A DNA stretch of 64,000 nucleotides from NCBI GenBank assembly GCA_023974075.1, contig CM043788.1:18189928-18253927 (forward strand), read 5' to 3'. The DNA comes from Chaenocephalus aceratus. Taxonomy: Eukaryota > Chordata > Actinopteri > Perciformes > Channichthyidae. Below the pieces are notes generated by a model, which did no database searches, was not told the origin of the DNA, and saw only the letters and a list, made by a program, of their open reading frames with translations. Shown here piece after piece: positions 19,937 through 31,895 of the stretch; within the stretch, counting starts at the first letter, position 1; every line of letters begins with the position of its first letter. Made by a program: the position numbers and the translations under genes.

Positions 19937-22302
19937 GTCAGACTGCTACGACCCCATCTTCAGACAAATGACCTCACCACAGGAGACTCCTCCTCCTCCT
20001 CCTCCTCCTCCTCCTCCTCCTCCTCCTCCTCCTCCTCCATCGAACAGACAGAGAACCCGAGCTGAACCAACAACGACCTGAGGCATCCAGAACCAGCTCC
20101 ACCTGAGGTATCCAGAACCAAACCAGCATGCTGACAAAGAGGCAAACTCTCATCGGTCCCTCAATCAGGACATGAAGTTCCAAACTGAGCCACGAGATTT
20201 GGCACAAGAGCAGAGTGTGGGACATGAGAGCGGAATACGCCCTCCATGCAACAGCGTAGAGACTGAAAAGGAGGAGATGAAATGCAAAGCAGTTGGGCCA
20301 CTGGAAAGGGTTACAGTGGGAGGATCCAAGAGCAGATGGACTGAGGAGAAGGTGGACGGAGGAGAGGACAGAACCAGAGGAGTTGGCATGGGCCAGCAGA
20401 ACCTGAGGGGGTCGTGGCTTGACAACCATAGGGGGAGAGAAGGAACACAGGAGTGAGTGAGTTTACACATAAACACACTTATTAGAAAATAATCCTAAAA
20501 ACACACTGAGGGTAGAACATATTATTCAATCTTTTCATCATAATAAACAAATTATTCTTATAGAGATTCTTATTCATGTGAGAATTTGGGGAAGATTTAA
20601 TTTGTTACAATATAGATAGCAGACAAATCTTTATTTGAATGGAAAAGGTTAAAGATAGAGCTAGAACCAAGCCAAAGCAAATCTAGAGTATTGATTTCAC
20701 CATTGTAGCATGGATATTACCATAGGAGAACTGTTAAGGTGGAAACAACATTTGTTTGTCGTCCAAGATGTAGAGTTTTAAAAAGACACTAGGCAAAGAG
20801 CGATTGCAAATTTTAATTCTGAAAAACTAGTATAATTGAGAGTAATACATGCGGGGCCTTGGATCACTCATTTTAATGGTGCATATTTTTGACAACAAAT
20901 ATCGTTCAGGGAGAAGGGGTCGCTCAACCCACCCTGCAGATGTTTTAAATCTTACGGCACCAGAGTATGAGTTTTAAAAGACAAGTGCCACCACCTCCTA
21001 ATGCTCATCCATTTAATCAGTGATGACCTGACATTTAGAGATGTTATTTAAAATGAGAAACATATCTTCCATGAGTGAAAATTCCTGAATTGAACTACAA
21101 ACCATTAATGAAATGACTTCTGTTTTTAAAGTCCTTGTTAAAGGAGGGAGTAATTATCACATGCTCGGGCACCCAAGGTTCCACACACTGTTAAAGGGGG
21201 TCAGCATAGTTATTTAAGGAGACCAGAATTGAAAATAAATTAGTATAATGCGTTAGTGATATTCCACCAGTTTTCACACCATTTCAGGGACTTTATCACT
21301 GCATTAGAACAGACCACCCAAAGCCACCAAGTAGGAACTTTTAAGTGATGAAATTCTACAACTGTTGTAACTGACCCAAAATCTTCTCCCAGAAATGACT
21401 GTCTAGAATGCCGTATCCCAGAGTAGATGTTTGGTGGTATTGTGGAACTAAAACCTTGTACTCAGTCTTGTCACAGGATTGGACTGGGACCTGTGATGTT
21501 TTTTATGCAGTTAATCAATATGGCGAAACACCCCAAAGCCAGTAGGGCTAAGAGACCAGTCCCAGGGGGAGTTTAGGCTCCAGGGTACAAGGATAGCATA
21601 CGGGCGCCCAGGGGAGGCCCAGATGTTGCATTAATTCCATGTCCTAAAATACTGATTGATCACAACGGCCTCTTCTAGAGAACATATTACTTTCATACCT
21701 TAAATGGTATGAAAGGAGGGAGGGTACATTTCTCATGAGGAGACAGTTACAAATGCTAGTAGAACAGGACGACCCACCCCATATACAGATGTTGATGAAA
21801 ATGATGAGATTGTTCAATGAATGTCCAGCTGATGTGATCATTTAAATTATGAAATCATGTGAAGAAGTAAGCAAACTAAAATGCTAAAATGGAGTGAATC
21901 CATTTATTCCAAGATAGTTTATTTTATTCTTTATTATTTTATACTATTCTAATATGGTAGATCTCATGTTTTATAAATCATTGCTATTCTAAAATGGTTT
22001 GTTTCTTTTCACTTTGTAAAAACAAGTGCCTTAACACTGAGCGTGGTATGGGAAAGGTTTCTGTGAAAGGAGGGAGGAAGAAATGTTCTAATACCAAGCC
22101 ATTGCTGCTATTTTGAAGAATGATATTGAAGTTATGCACAAGGGAACACTTTTATGTTTAAGCACAGTCAAAGTATTTTTTGTATTTTTGTAAAGTTGAG
22201 GCTATTGAACCATTCCATTTTGATTGTATGTTTTTGATATGAGTTATGTACTATGCAGAGTTCAGATGATTATACACACCTTTGAGGTGTGTAAGGAGGG
22301 AC
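18454..22302 (+). mobile_element. internal region of the endogenous retrovirus, no pol or env recognised
   Basis: 3.85 kb downstream of gag in which no RT, integrase, protease or envelope motif is seen in any frame. Small ORFs at 18598-18840 and 20172-20456 have no recognisable domains. The region contains a (CT)n run (about 19906-19932), a (TCC)n run (about 19988-20038) and recurrent stem-loop plus AAGGAGGGA modules. It ends in one of these modules at the LTR. The element looks non-autonomous: it keeps gag, an LTR and presumably cis signals only. Confidence 0.55.
19641..22301 (+). repeat. six stem-loop + AAGGAGGGA modules
   Basis: AAGGAGGGA starts at 19659, 19785, 21141, 21713, 22067 and 22293. 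Each copy directly follows an inverted repeat: stems of 8 bp (19641-19659), 6 bp (19771-19787), 5 bp (21125-21142), 9 bp (21691-21714), 4 bp (22058-22068) and 7 bp (22274-22292), with loops of 3 to 8 bases. A related CAGGAGGGAG with a 4-bp stem closes the gag ORF (18427-18445). The last copy occupies the place of the polypurine tract before the 3' LTR, which suggests the others are PPT-like. Confidence 0.8.
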
Positions 22303-22879
22303 TGTTAGAAATTAAAATCAATGTTTTATGGCATAATGTACCTTAAACATACCGTCAGTTTAAATGCTATTTTATTCTGGAAAAAAACGAAAGTTCTCAA
22401 TACCAAGCCTTTATTCTGAAAATCCTTCATGACGACATCCGGGACTACCGCCCATTAGTATCATTAAAGTGGCTATTGACGCCGTTAACATATATTACAT
22501 ATAAAGTTATGAAAGAGATAAGGAGGAGAAAAGGCATGTGGAAGTAAGCAATGAATGTAAAATGTCGAAATCCTCTGTTTAACGCGATATCGGACACAGA
22601 CGAACGAGGGGGGAAGTCCCCTACGTCACTACAGCTCCCAGAGAGGAGGAGGAACAGCCAGCAAGCGGGAAGGACGAATGCTTGTAAGCTCTCTTCTGCA
22701 CGGCCAGCACCTGGGAGAGGAAGCAGCAGCCTTTCTCTCCTGACTGGACAATATCCTGTTTGTAACATTACCGCGCTTTTTATTAATTAAAGTACCAATT
22801 TTGAACCTTCTCAGAGACTCCATTTAGTCTCCTTTTTAAGCTTCTCTCCTGTACGCGAGAATAACCAACACAGATAACA
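22303..22879 (+). repeat. 3' LTR of the endogenous retrovirus
   Basis: Begins TGTTAGAAATT directly after the purine tract AAGGAGGGAC. The end is placed at GATAACA (22879), giving TGTTA...TAACA ends over 577 bp. An ATTAAA-type poly(A) signal lies near 22785, followed by a T-rich stretch. No second copy exists in the window, so the right boundary is tentative. Confidence 0.5.
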
Positions 22880-23790
22880 GTAGCTTGTTTTACGCGCTAG
22901 AATATTGACCCAAATCTGACTCCATAGCTACTACCGCGGATTGGGCAGAGAAGGAGTCCGAGAAAGTTGCTCCCCCATGTGACGTAATATGACGCGTTTG
23001 GCGTATGACGTTAAAAAAAGCAGTTTTTACTAGCAGAGCTCAAAACGGCTCCTTTCCCTCTGCATTCCTGCCCTTAACCCTTAACCCTAACCCTAAAACA
23101 TATCAAATCCTGCATTAACATTTTTAATTGTAATTTTCAGACAAGGTACCAAGCAATCGACCAATCACAACAGAGCAGGCCATCTAAACAATCAGAGCAG
23201 ACTGGGCTCTGGTTTCAGACAGAGGGTGAAAAGAGGTGCTGCAGCACAGGCAGTATGAGAAAAATAAAGAGGGGGGGGGGGGGTGTTCGGTTAACGCGAC
23301 CACTGCTCCCAAGCCCTGTTGTTGCCATTTTATTCTGTTAAATAAGGTTAGTTGACAGTTCACAGTATGTAATTCAAATGTACCGCCGCGCACAGCACAG
23401 ACACACACAGCTGCTGCCCAGCCGCAGCACCGGAAATGGAACTGCTGGGAGAAAAACTGACTATCAGAGATGTAACGTTATCTTTGATAATATTTCGTCT
23501 CCTCATTTTTCGTCAACGAAAGTAAAGAGAGATTTTGGCATAGTTTTTATTTAGTAAACTACATTTTCGTCTCGTCACTTTTCGTCAACGATATTGCATG
23601 TTGATTTTGTTACAGTTATTGTTTACTGCCGTCGGTGCCGTCTCGTCATCGTCTCGTTTTAGTCATGGAAAAAAAGGTCATTGACGAACATATTTCGTCA
23701 TAGTTTTAGTCAACAAAATTAACACTAACTGGACCTCGTTGAATTTGAGTTGAATACCCCTGACATACAATGTATTGGAGTGCTAGCCAA
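22880..23790. repeat. simple repeats and a CGTC-rich dispersed repeat
   Basis: 23071-23096 has a few CCCTAA-like units. A run of 13 G lies at 23271-23283. 23480-23730 is a degenerate repeat built on TTTCGTC and GTCAACGA, in the style of a common teleost dispersed element. No gene seen. Confidence 0.5.
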
Positions 23791-24010
23791 TAGAGCGTGA
23801 GTGTTACATATTGATATCGTAACTGAAGTAAACAAATGAGTCCAATGGAGGCGTTTCAGGCAGGGGGTTGGAATATTTGGTATAGAGAAACTCCCTCTGG
23901 AGGGAACTTTGGGATTTTAGCCTTTGCAAACCATTTACATGCACAAAAACCTATATAACACACTACAGGAAAGGGAAAACCCCCCAAAAGCATAAAAGGG
24001 CCTCCTCCTG
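23791..24010. repeat. dispersed repeat shared with 38489-38655
   Basis: Both copies share GTGAGTGTTACAT, AAGTAAACAAATG, AATGGAGGNGTTTCAG and a tail with CCATTTNCATGCACA then AAAGGAAAG/GGGAAAACC. Same orientation in both. Class unknown, no ORF. Confidence 0.6.
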
Positions 24011-26424
24011 TTGACTAGATAACTCACAGGTTGTTTGTTTCTCTTTAAAAATACCTGTGTGAACGGTGTGCATGCTTGTGCGTTTGAGATTAGTTTTGAT
24101 AGAGGCATGAATATGTGAGGTAACGGTTCAATCTGAATGTGCTCAGGGCTTCAGTGTTCAGTGTTCCAGAACCACGGCTCTGAGCGGAGGAGAGGGCAGG
24201 CCGGCAGACCTGAGCTGTAGCCGTAATTGGTGTTGCTGCTTCAAAATGAAGCAGGATTTTTTTTCTTTAGAGAGCATTATGCGCCCGATGGAGCTTCTGT
24301 CCATCATTCTGAACAAGGTGCTTTTGACAGATAGAACAGGATTTCTCCTTTTATTCAAACTCAGCGAGGCTCGGCGCGTCAGGCCTCACAGCCTGCTGCA
24401 CAACCATGATAATTACATTCTCTACAGAACACTAAATGGTTACATTCATATGACGTGTTTTGTAGATTAGGCAGGTACATCAGCATTAATCCTTGCACCA
24501 ACCTGCTCAATGAATTGCAACAACATAAGTCACTTAATGCAGGAATAGTTGAGTTTCATGCTAATAAATTGGACTGAAAAAACTGAGGTTTGCAGTTTGA
24601 TCATCTGACGCACCGACAGGGAAACAATATTTATCTTCTAAAGCTGTTACAAATCACTTTTACAAAAAGGGGGCATATGCCATTTTGAGACAGATAAATG
24701 TTAGCTCAGTGAGAGATCATGGTATTGTTTAAAGAAAGTCACACTTTGTTGTGCCATCCGTCCTCCCTTATCTGTGTCTGGCACACTACGTTTGCCTTTG
24801 ATCATAAAGGTTACATTTGACTTCTTACATCAGAGTAGCCAGATGGTCCTTTAAACAAGTTGTAGTTCATGGTCAGCACATTAACACATATACCAGCAGG
24901 GTGCCCCAGTGAGATGTAATTCCCCTCATCTGCTTATTTATGGACATAGAGAAACTGTTCTTCTCCTGTCTAAGCCTGCATAGAGGAACATAATATCTAG
25001 AGCTATCATAAAGGGCCTTACGCTGCTTTTTGTACATGCTCAATTCCACTTTTGTCAATAAACACAATCAATGAATTGCTTTTAAGTTCAATAATAAACA
25101 CAGATCATATTTGACCAGAATTTCTCTGAGACATCTTGGCAGACACAATGACTGGCGAATTATTTTTTCAGAAATGCTGGTCTTGCAAGCAATCTGTGTG
25201 GTTTATCCTCAGATTTGAAATAAGTCTCTTTGTTTTAATATAAAGGCTATATAAATTTTGTTGTTAACATTTAGGATTTCAATCCCTGTATATATCTATA
25301 AATTGGGGACGCTGGTTTCCCATGTCTCACACACACAATGGAATCTCATGCTGCTTGGTGAACAGCTGTCAATAGCCATCTCTCTTCTATTAGATATATA
25401 TAACAAATTGGAGGGGCTACTGTTATTGCCCACCTTAACAGGCACTTCAAATGCTATATGTTCTTAAACAATAACTGACACTTTCAGAAACCGTTACCTC
25501 TTTCAGCTCTTTTACCTCAACTACTTTCAGTGTTTGTACTTCAACTGAACAGCATTGATATGTATGTAGTAAACAATGAAATATTCTTTCGGGAAATACA
25601 CATTAACTGATAGTTCTAGTTTATTTTATTGCTACTTTTTATTAAAGGTCCCATGTCATGCTTTTCTGGTTATTACCCGTCCGCTTGTGTGTTATGTAGC
25701 TTTTTCTGCATGTAAACGGTCTGCAAAGTCAAAAACCCTTAAAGTACACCCTGTAGCGAGTACAACTCTAACACAGAAAAGACCTGTCTCTGCTGCCCCA
25801 GAACGCCTCGTCGGAGATTTCTTTCTTTCCATTTTTATCTTCCTGAGTATAGTGACGTGACCATACCCAGGTCATTCTAAAGTCTAAAGTCTAAAGTGAT
25901 TTGAGGAGTAAAGGCATGTCAGTCTGTCATGTGACATGTGTCCTGGTATTGACATCCCATGATGTTCCCTATACTGACATTGGGTGTTCAGATTGTGGAA
26001 TGCACTGAATACTATCACATCTAGTACAGTATGTGACTGAGAGAGACAAATGGTGTGTGTGTGCAGCTCAGTGAGAGTGTGAAGGCGAGAGGGCTCTGTG
26101 CAGCCTGTATGGATGATGGATGAGAATAATTATGTGGAACATCCAGTTGCATGGCATGCGCGGGTGGGCAGGGTCGCGGTGCAGACTTGTGTTCATGTGA
26201 TATAATAACAGTGAAGCATGCCTGTTCATTCCTGGTCCAAGTCCACTCCATCACCCAACAACTAATCAGAGAAAACCCCAATGCTTCAGAAACACCACAC
26301 AAGTAGAGCTTTTTGTGAGTATTTCTTTGCTAATGCAAATTCAAGGTTAAAAAGGACTGTCAAATTCCACTTTTTAATTGTTAAGGCTATCCTACACTGA
26401 ATTGTTAATACATACATGTACATA
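24011..26424. other. no gene recognised
   Basis: Mostly AT-rich. 25647-25860 starts with AAAGGTCCCATGTCATGC, related to the AAAGGGGACCTATCATGC ends of a MITE family seen at 53718, so part of it is probably transposon-derived. A 9-bp unit (TCTAAAGTC type) is repeated three times at about 25877-25900. No splice-bounded coding stretch is convincing. Confidence 0.45.
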
Positions 26425-26595
26425 CACTGAAAAAACTGAAACATTGACTTAAATGAAATATATGATGTCAACACATTTCCCATAACTGTATTAGGTTAGT
26501 TGAAGTCAATCATATTAAGTTGAAGTTCATATTTTATATTTCAACTTAATCGTATTGCTTTCAACTAACCTAATACAGTTTCAGTTTTTTCAGTG
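26425..26595. mobile_element. palindromic MITE with TA target duplication (Tc1/mariner-like)
   Basis: 171 bp. The left end CACTGAAAAAACTGAAAC and the right end GTTTCAGTTTTTTCAGTG are perfect inverses, flanked by TA on both sides (26423-26424, 26596-26597). An inner inverted pair (ACTGTATTAGGTTAGTTGAA and its inverse) makes nearly the whole element fold back. TA flanks fit Tc1/mariner transposition. Confidence 0.8.
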
Positions 26596-27515
26596 TACTA
26601 AATATCCATTTAACTTATGCTTTGAGGTTTAACAAAAAATACAAAAAAGATAACATTTGTGTCTCCCTCACTCACATACTGTACACAGTTTTTTTTAAAG
26701 TAAAAAAAAAATTCTGATATGATGGTTCCCACCTATATTTGTTTTATGTTTGGTTAATTGAGTATACAAACTAAACTGTTCAAGATCTCATTAATTGAGC
26801 TATTTCGCCAAATCACTTCATGTCAAGAGTACTGTATGAAAATGTACTAAAACAATTGAAATATATTAAAAGATGATTAAAAATGAATGAAAACCATAAA
26901 AGCATGGCATTAAAACTGGAAAAGTATTCAATAGCCAATCTGCTAGACAAATAAAATAACAGAAGAACCGATAAAATGTGTCTCTGTCGAGAGTTCCCTG
27001 ATAAGATGTTGATAGCATCCAATGCAGACATTGTACCATCAGCATTTAGAGATAAACAATAAACTGAGACAAGTATAGTAAAAAAAGAAGACAGTAAAAT
27101 CGAAGAGACAGTGAAAGAGAGAGAACAAAATTAGCTAGGACACAGGGAGGAAAAGAGGGAGACGTCTCAACTGGTTGTCTGTTTGTTGTCCTCAGATAGA
27201 GAAGACACTATCCATACAAAAGACTAACAGCACTGAAGACCTCAATGTCCTCAATCCACAGTCTACTCAATTAAGAACCTTGAACCAGGCATGGGAGAAC
27301 TGACATTTACAGTCCGTCTTTTTTAGAGCAGCAGCTCTATTCTCTGCTCTGTCACTCAGTTAATGCACACATAATAACCCTACCATTTGGGAGCTACAAT
27401 TATTTTGCAAAAGGAGGCAGACATTTGGCATGGAGGTCAAGTGTTGTGCGGTTGTGTATGTGTATTCATGATTGTGAGGATGAAGATTGATTCTGAGAAA
27501 AGTCAGCACAACCTG
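26596..27515. other. no recognisable feature
   Basis: AT-rich sequence with poly-A/poly-T tracts; no gene or repeat boundary supported. Confidence 0.45.
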
Positions 27516-28600
27516 TTAAGCCCCGAGCCTGTTTTTCAGGTCTCAGGCTCGAAAATGACATTCCCAGAACAAATGACCATATCTTCCCTTCTAAAAGGGT
27601 TAAATTAATAATCTTTTTTCTGTGAGTTGGATGTGGAAGTGTCAGAATCAATATAGATGTTTTTATTTTAAAGTAAATTCAGATTAAACACAGTAAAAAA
27701 ATGTAAATGATTGTGTCCGTCCAACAAAAATTAAATACTTATAGTGAAAACCACCCTTAAATGATGGGATGGTAGACTAAAAGCTTTAGGAATCCAAACT
27801 ACAACATATAATAAGTACCCTGTATCAAGATTGATGCAAAACAAGTGAAATTTGATCTTTTTAGAGAGATTTAGCACCAAAAAACACTTCTGGATCTTCC
27901 ATATCTCTGGCCCCCCTTGCTCGATTTTGCTGATTGACATCTCTTTCTAACCGTCAGAGCCAATGGAATCGAGGGGAACTCCCACATACTCCTTATTTGG
28001 TAATGTGTGTGTGTGAGACTGACGCATAGCCAAAACCGGAAGCTGCGATAACTCTGGTGGCTACCATTAGCAGCTAACTTTTACTCTCCGATTATTACAT
28101 AACAATTTAATTATGGATTATAAATAATTATTTCAGTTCCACAGAAACATTATCAACCTATGGATTAACCGATTCAGCCGCGTTTTTTCTCGTTTGAATG
28201 CCATTGAACAAGTATTTTGATCAGATTGACAGCTACGGTGAGACGATCTCCTGTAAAAGCTCCGTAAAGGTACGTGTTGTGATGTCTGAGTTTGCTTCCC
28301 CTGTCGCAAGTTCGGATCACTTAGTGATGATACTATACTTAAATAATCTTTGGAACCTCAGCTTTAATCGGATATCTTGTATGTGCAGCTACGATAAGTA
28401 ATAAGGGTATATTTTATCTTGAGTTTTGTGCCAAAGTGCATTAGCATTTTTCGCTCAGGGGTCATTTAGATGCTTCTTATGAGACTTGTGTTTTGTTTTG
28501 GTAAAAATGGTTCGTATCGTCAGTTAGCTGAGATTCTTCCGGTTAATCTGGTATAACACATTAATAGGGTCTTAAATATTAAGATGCCCTGAGAGGGCCG
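27516..28600 (+). mobile_element. TTAA-bounded MITE, piggyBac-like, copy 2 (right end missing)
   Basis: Starts at TTAA (27516-27519) followed by GCCCCGAGCC; its body from 27595 is colinear with 10000-10990. It ends near 28600, where AAGATGCCCTGAGAGG still matches AAGAAGCCCTCAGACA of copy 1, just before the foldback element begins. The two copies together define a roughly 1.1-kb element with TTAA at both sides. Confidence 0.5.
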
Positions 28601-29536
28601 CCTTAATGCACGGGCTGACCTGAGCTGAAGTCAACCTGATCTCACCAGAATGCGTGACTCCACCACGACTCCTTAACACCGCATTGCGTGGTGGTGTCAC
28701 GAACTTTGTTACATTTACGTGTCGGCACCACGCAAACAACACCAATGTAAAGTGAATGAGGCTCCTTTGTCGTGGTGCACACACGCATTTCTACAACGTC
28801 CCGCAGTGAGCTTTTATTCTATACAACGTTTTTTAAATCTACTTTATAGCTTGTAGTAACTCACGGGAGGCTTCTTTTATTTTATTTGTATTCATAATTA
28901 TTTTTATTTTTCGTCAGAATGTAAAAATTACATTAGTTACGAATTTGTGTTCTCAAAAAACAGTGCATTGTGTGTAATGCAACTGTGATTTTTATTAAAT
29001 AAGTTAGTTTTTAAGGAAGGCCAGAGCTTCAGCTGTGTCAAATAGATTGTTCCCTTTAGTTAACGTTATTTAAAAGATAATGATCATGTCCCCTGTATTG
29101 TATTACGAGCGTCCATTCCCATTGGATAACGGAGAATTTTACACCCGGAAGTAAGTAGCCTATTCCCCTTACTGTCGATTGATTTTACAGTGATATCTGC
29201 ACTACTCATCGACTAAAAAAACACCAAATTGTCCTTGTTAATTACACAACATTGATTGGTTTGAATTGTGTACAATGCTTTTGTATTTTCCCCCCTTCGA
29301 TTCGGAGAAACAAATGTTTTTTCGGAGTTTTAGGATGGCCGAAGACACTACACTACCCAGAATCCTCAGCTATCGTTTGGGACTACACCATGTGCTTAGC
29401 TTGACAAACCCCGTGATCAGTCCTCAACCTCTGTGATTGGATGCGCGAAGTTTACACAGAGCGTCAAAAAGGACTTTGAAATGGAATGAAACCCATCGAC
29501 GGCACACTATTCAAAACAGGAATCGAACGTGTCCTA

Positions 29537-29557
29537 CCCCCCCCCCCCCCCCCCCCC
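29537..29557. repeat. poly(C) tract, 21 bases
   Basis: An uninterrupted C run at the junction between foldback arm sequence and a LINE-tail fragment; perhaps a G-rich 3' tail of an insertion on the minus strand. Confidence 0.95.
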
Positions 29558-29930
29558 TTAGGTCACAGGCTCCTCCAACAGTGCTACGCAATAAAACAGA
29601 TACACAGAAAAAATAGTGAAATAGTGCAATAAGAGTCTATATACAAGTGATTGGAATATGATATATTAGATAAATAATTTCTAAGTAGCAGCCAGATGAA
29701 TGTTATTTCTAAGTTCAGGTGTTTAATAATCGTATAGCCTGTGGGATGAAGCTGTCTCTGTGTCTGGTGGTTTTAGTCCGGATGCTGCGGTACCGCCTGC
29801 CAGACTGCAGCAGACAGAACAGTTTGTGGCTGGGGTGATGGGGGTCTTTTATAATCCTGAGGGCTTTCTTTAAGGTTAAACTGGTATTTTTACTCCACTT
29901 CATTTATTTTAGTTACTTTACAGATTTGGA
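29558..29930 (-). mobile_element. LINE 3'-end fragment with C-terminal ORF remnant
   Basis: On the minus strand a frame at 29715-29903 encodes KALRIIKDPHHPSHKLFCLL, SGRRYRSIR and DSFIPQAIRLLN, the extreme C-terminus of a teleost non-LTR retrotransposon ORF2. The adjoining 29558-29700 (TTAGGTCACAGGCTCCTCCA on plus) is its 3' UTR and matches 47353-47560. No RT core remains. Confidence 0.65.
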
Positions 29931-31895
29931 TTAATGATGTGAAATATAAAAAAACCTTAAATCAGACTTTAGTTACACCTGAATGAAATTCAGTGAAGGT
30001 GATTGTCAAGTGCCAACAAACAGGCGAGATATTTGATAGTTGGTGCTTGAGAAGACTAAATATTTATCTGCAGATCCGTTTAAAGCATATTCATTACTCG
30101 TTATTCTCTAATAGTTAATTAAAGACTGTATATAATTGCTATTTTGCACATCCCTTTCAAGATTTCAAGATTTTCTAAGGTTTATTGACATATCATATAC
30201 ACAACAGTGTAGTTATGCAATGAATGAAAAACTTGGGTCACAGGTTCCTCAACAGTGCATTACAAGACATCTATCAATGTGTGTATACTTCCACCATTAC
30301 ACTGTCGTATTCTGCACATTTCTTTAAATAAAGCCTTATTAGTTAGTACATCCTCCTATTAGGCACTAAACTGTTTTACTCTAGATATCATTTGAGTATC
30401 TTCTTGATATTTTCTATTCTATATTTATATAATTGACCTTCTACTTTCCCACTATTTTGTATGTACTCTTAATATTTAAATGTTTTCATAAAATGTAACA
30501 CATTCAAAAGTGCTTTACAAAAATGAAAGACATTAAGAAAAAGGCATTTTAAACAGTCGTTAAAAAGCAACACAATCTTCCTGCATTGCAATTACTCTAA
30601 ACGTGCAATAACGTGCTTCAACCAGTAGGTGGTTTGGGTTAAAAGGCTCTCAAGTTTACAGTGTTAACAAAATAAATTATACTGCTGTTTCCGGTTTAGT
30701 TTACGACGAATATTATTTTGTTATTGTTTTGATATTTGTAACACAAAAGCGATGGAAAAAACCCATAGCAACAAAAAAAAGATGGTCTTAACATGACCCA
30801 GTGGTCTAGTAGTTAATAAAAAACAATAATATCAAAACAAAATATTACTACTAACTTTATTGTGAAATTAAAACAGAACGGTAAAAGAATAGTTTCCGGT
30901 CTATTCTGATGCCCGATCTCTGTAGATAAATCAAGAACTATGACAGATGTGTAATATTTAATGCAGCCAAACCATTTATTAGAATGCATTCATGTGATGA
31001 CTTTCAAAGAGTAAAGCAAGCACTGCTGAATAAAGTATGATTTTCTCTTTTACGAAACGTTTTTTTTTCATATGGAATGCAGTTGGAGGTCAACCAATCA
31101 CAGAGCTTGAGGCCTGATCACGGGGTTTGTCAAGCTAAGCACATGGTGTAGTCCCAAACGATAGCTGAGGATTCTGGGTAGTGTAGTGTCTTCTGCCATC
31201 CAAAAACTCCGAAGAAATATTTGTTTCTCCGAATCGAAGGGGGAAAATACAAAAGCATTGTACACAATTCAAACCAATCAATGTTGTGTAATTAACAAGG
31301 ACAATTTGGTGTTTTTTAGTCGATGAGTAGTGCAGATATCACTGTAAAATCAATCGACAGTAAGGGGAATAGGCTACTTACTTCCGGGTGTAAAATTCTC
31401 CGTTATCCAATGGGAATGGACACTCGTAATGCAATACAGGGGACATGATCATTATCTTTTAAATAACGTTAACTAAAGGGAACAATCTATTTGACACAGC
31501 TGAAGCTCTGGCCTTCCTTAAAAACTAACTAATTTAATAAAAAATCACAGTTGCATTACACACAATGCACTGTTTTTTGAGAACACAAATTCGTAACTAA
31601 TGTAATTTTTACATTCTGACGAAAAATAAAAATAATTATGAATACAAATAAAATAAAAGAAGCCTCCCGTGAGTTACTACAAGCTATAAAGTAGATTTAA
31701 AAAACGTTGTATAGAATAAAAGCTCACTGCGGGACGTTGTAGAAATGCGTGTGTGCACCACGACAAAGGAGCCTCATTCACTTTACATTGGTGTTGTTTG
31801 CGTGGTGCCGACACGTAAATGTAACGTGACTCCACCACGCATTGTGGTGTTAAGGAGTCGTGGTGGAGTCACGCATTCTGGTGAGATCAGGTTGG

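Larger units (their letters stand above)
28631..31895. mobile_element. foldback element copy 2 with arms of about 810 bp
   Basis: 28631-29440 and 31094-31895 are inverted copies over nearly their full length. Both carry, in order, the outer end AACCTGATCTCACCAGAATG, then AAGGAAGGCCAGAGCTTCAG, CATTCCCATTGGATAACGG and CACTACCCAGAATCC. The 1.65-kb spacer contains a LINE-tail fragment and sequence colinear with foldback copy 1 (30070-30290 and 30520-31090). No transposase ORF. The outer 480 bp of each arm is not present in copy 1. Confidence 0.8.

Noticed and set aside
19946..20429. Poly-Ser, poly-Pro, poly-Glu and poly-Arg ORFs
   Set aside because: They are translations of the (TCC)n microsatellite inside the retroviral internal region.
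21125..21710. CRISPR-like array in the stem-loop region
   Set aside because: Spacing is irregular, the conserved part is only about 9 bases and the genome is a vertebrate; a retroviral cis-element is a better fit.
23071..23096. Interstitial telomere repeat
   Set aside because: Only two exact CCCTAA units plus two degenerate ones; too short to call telomeric.
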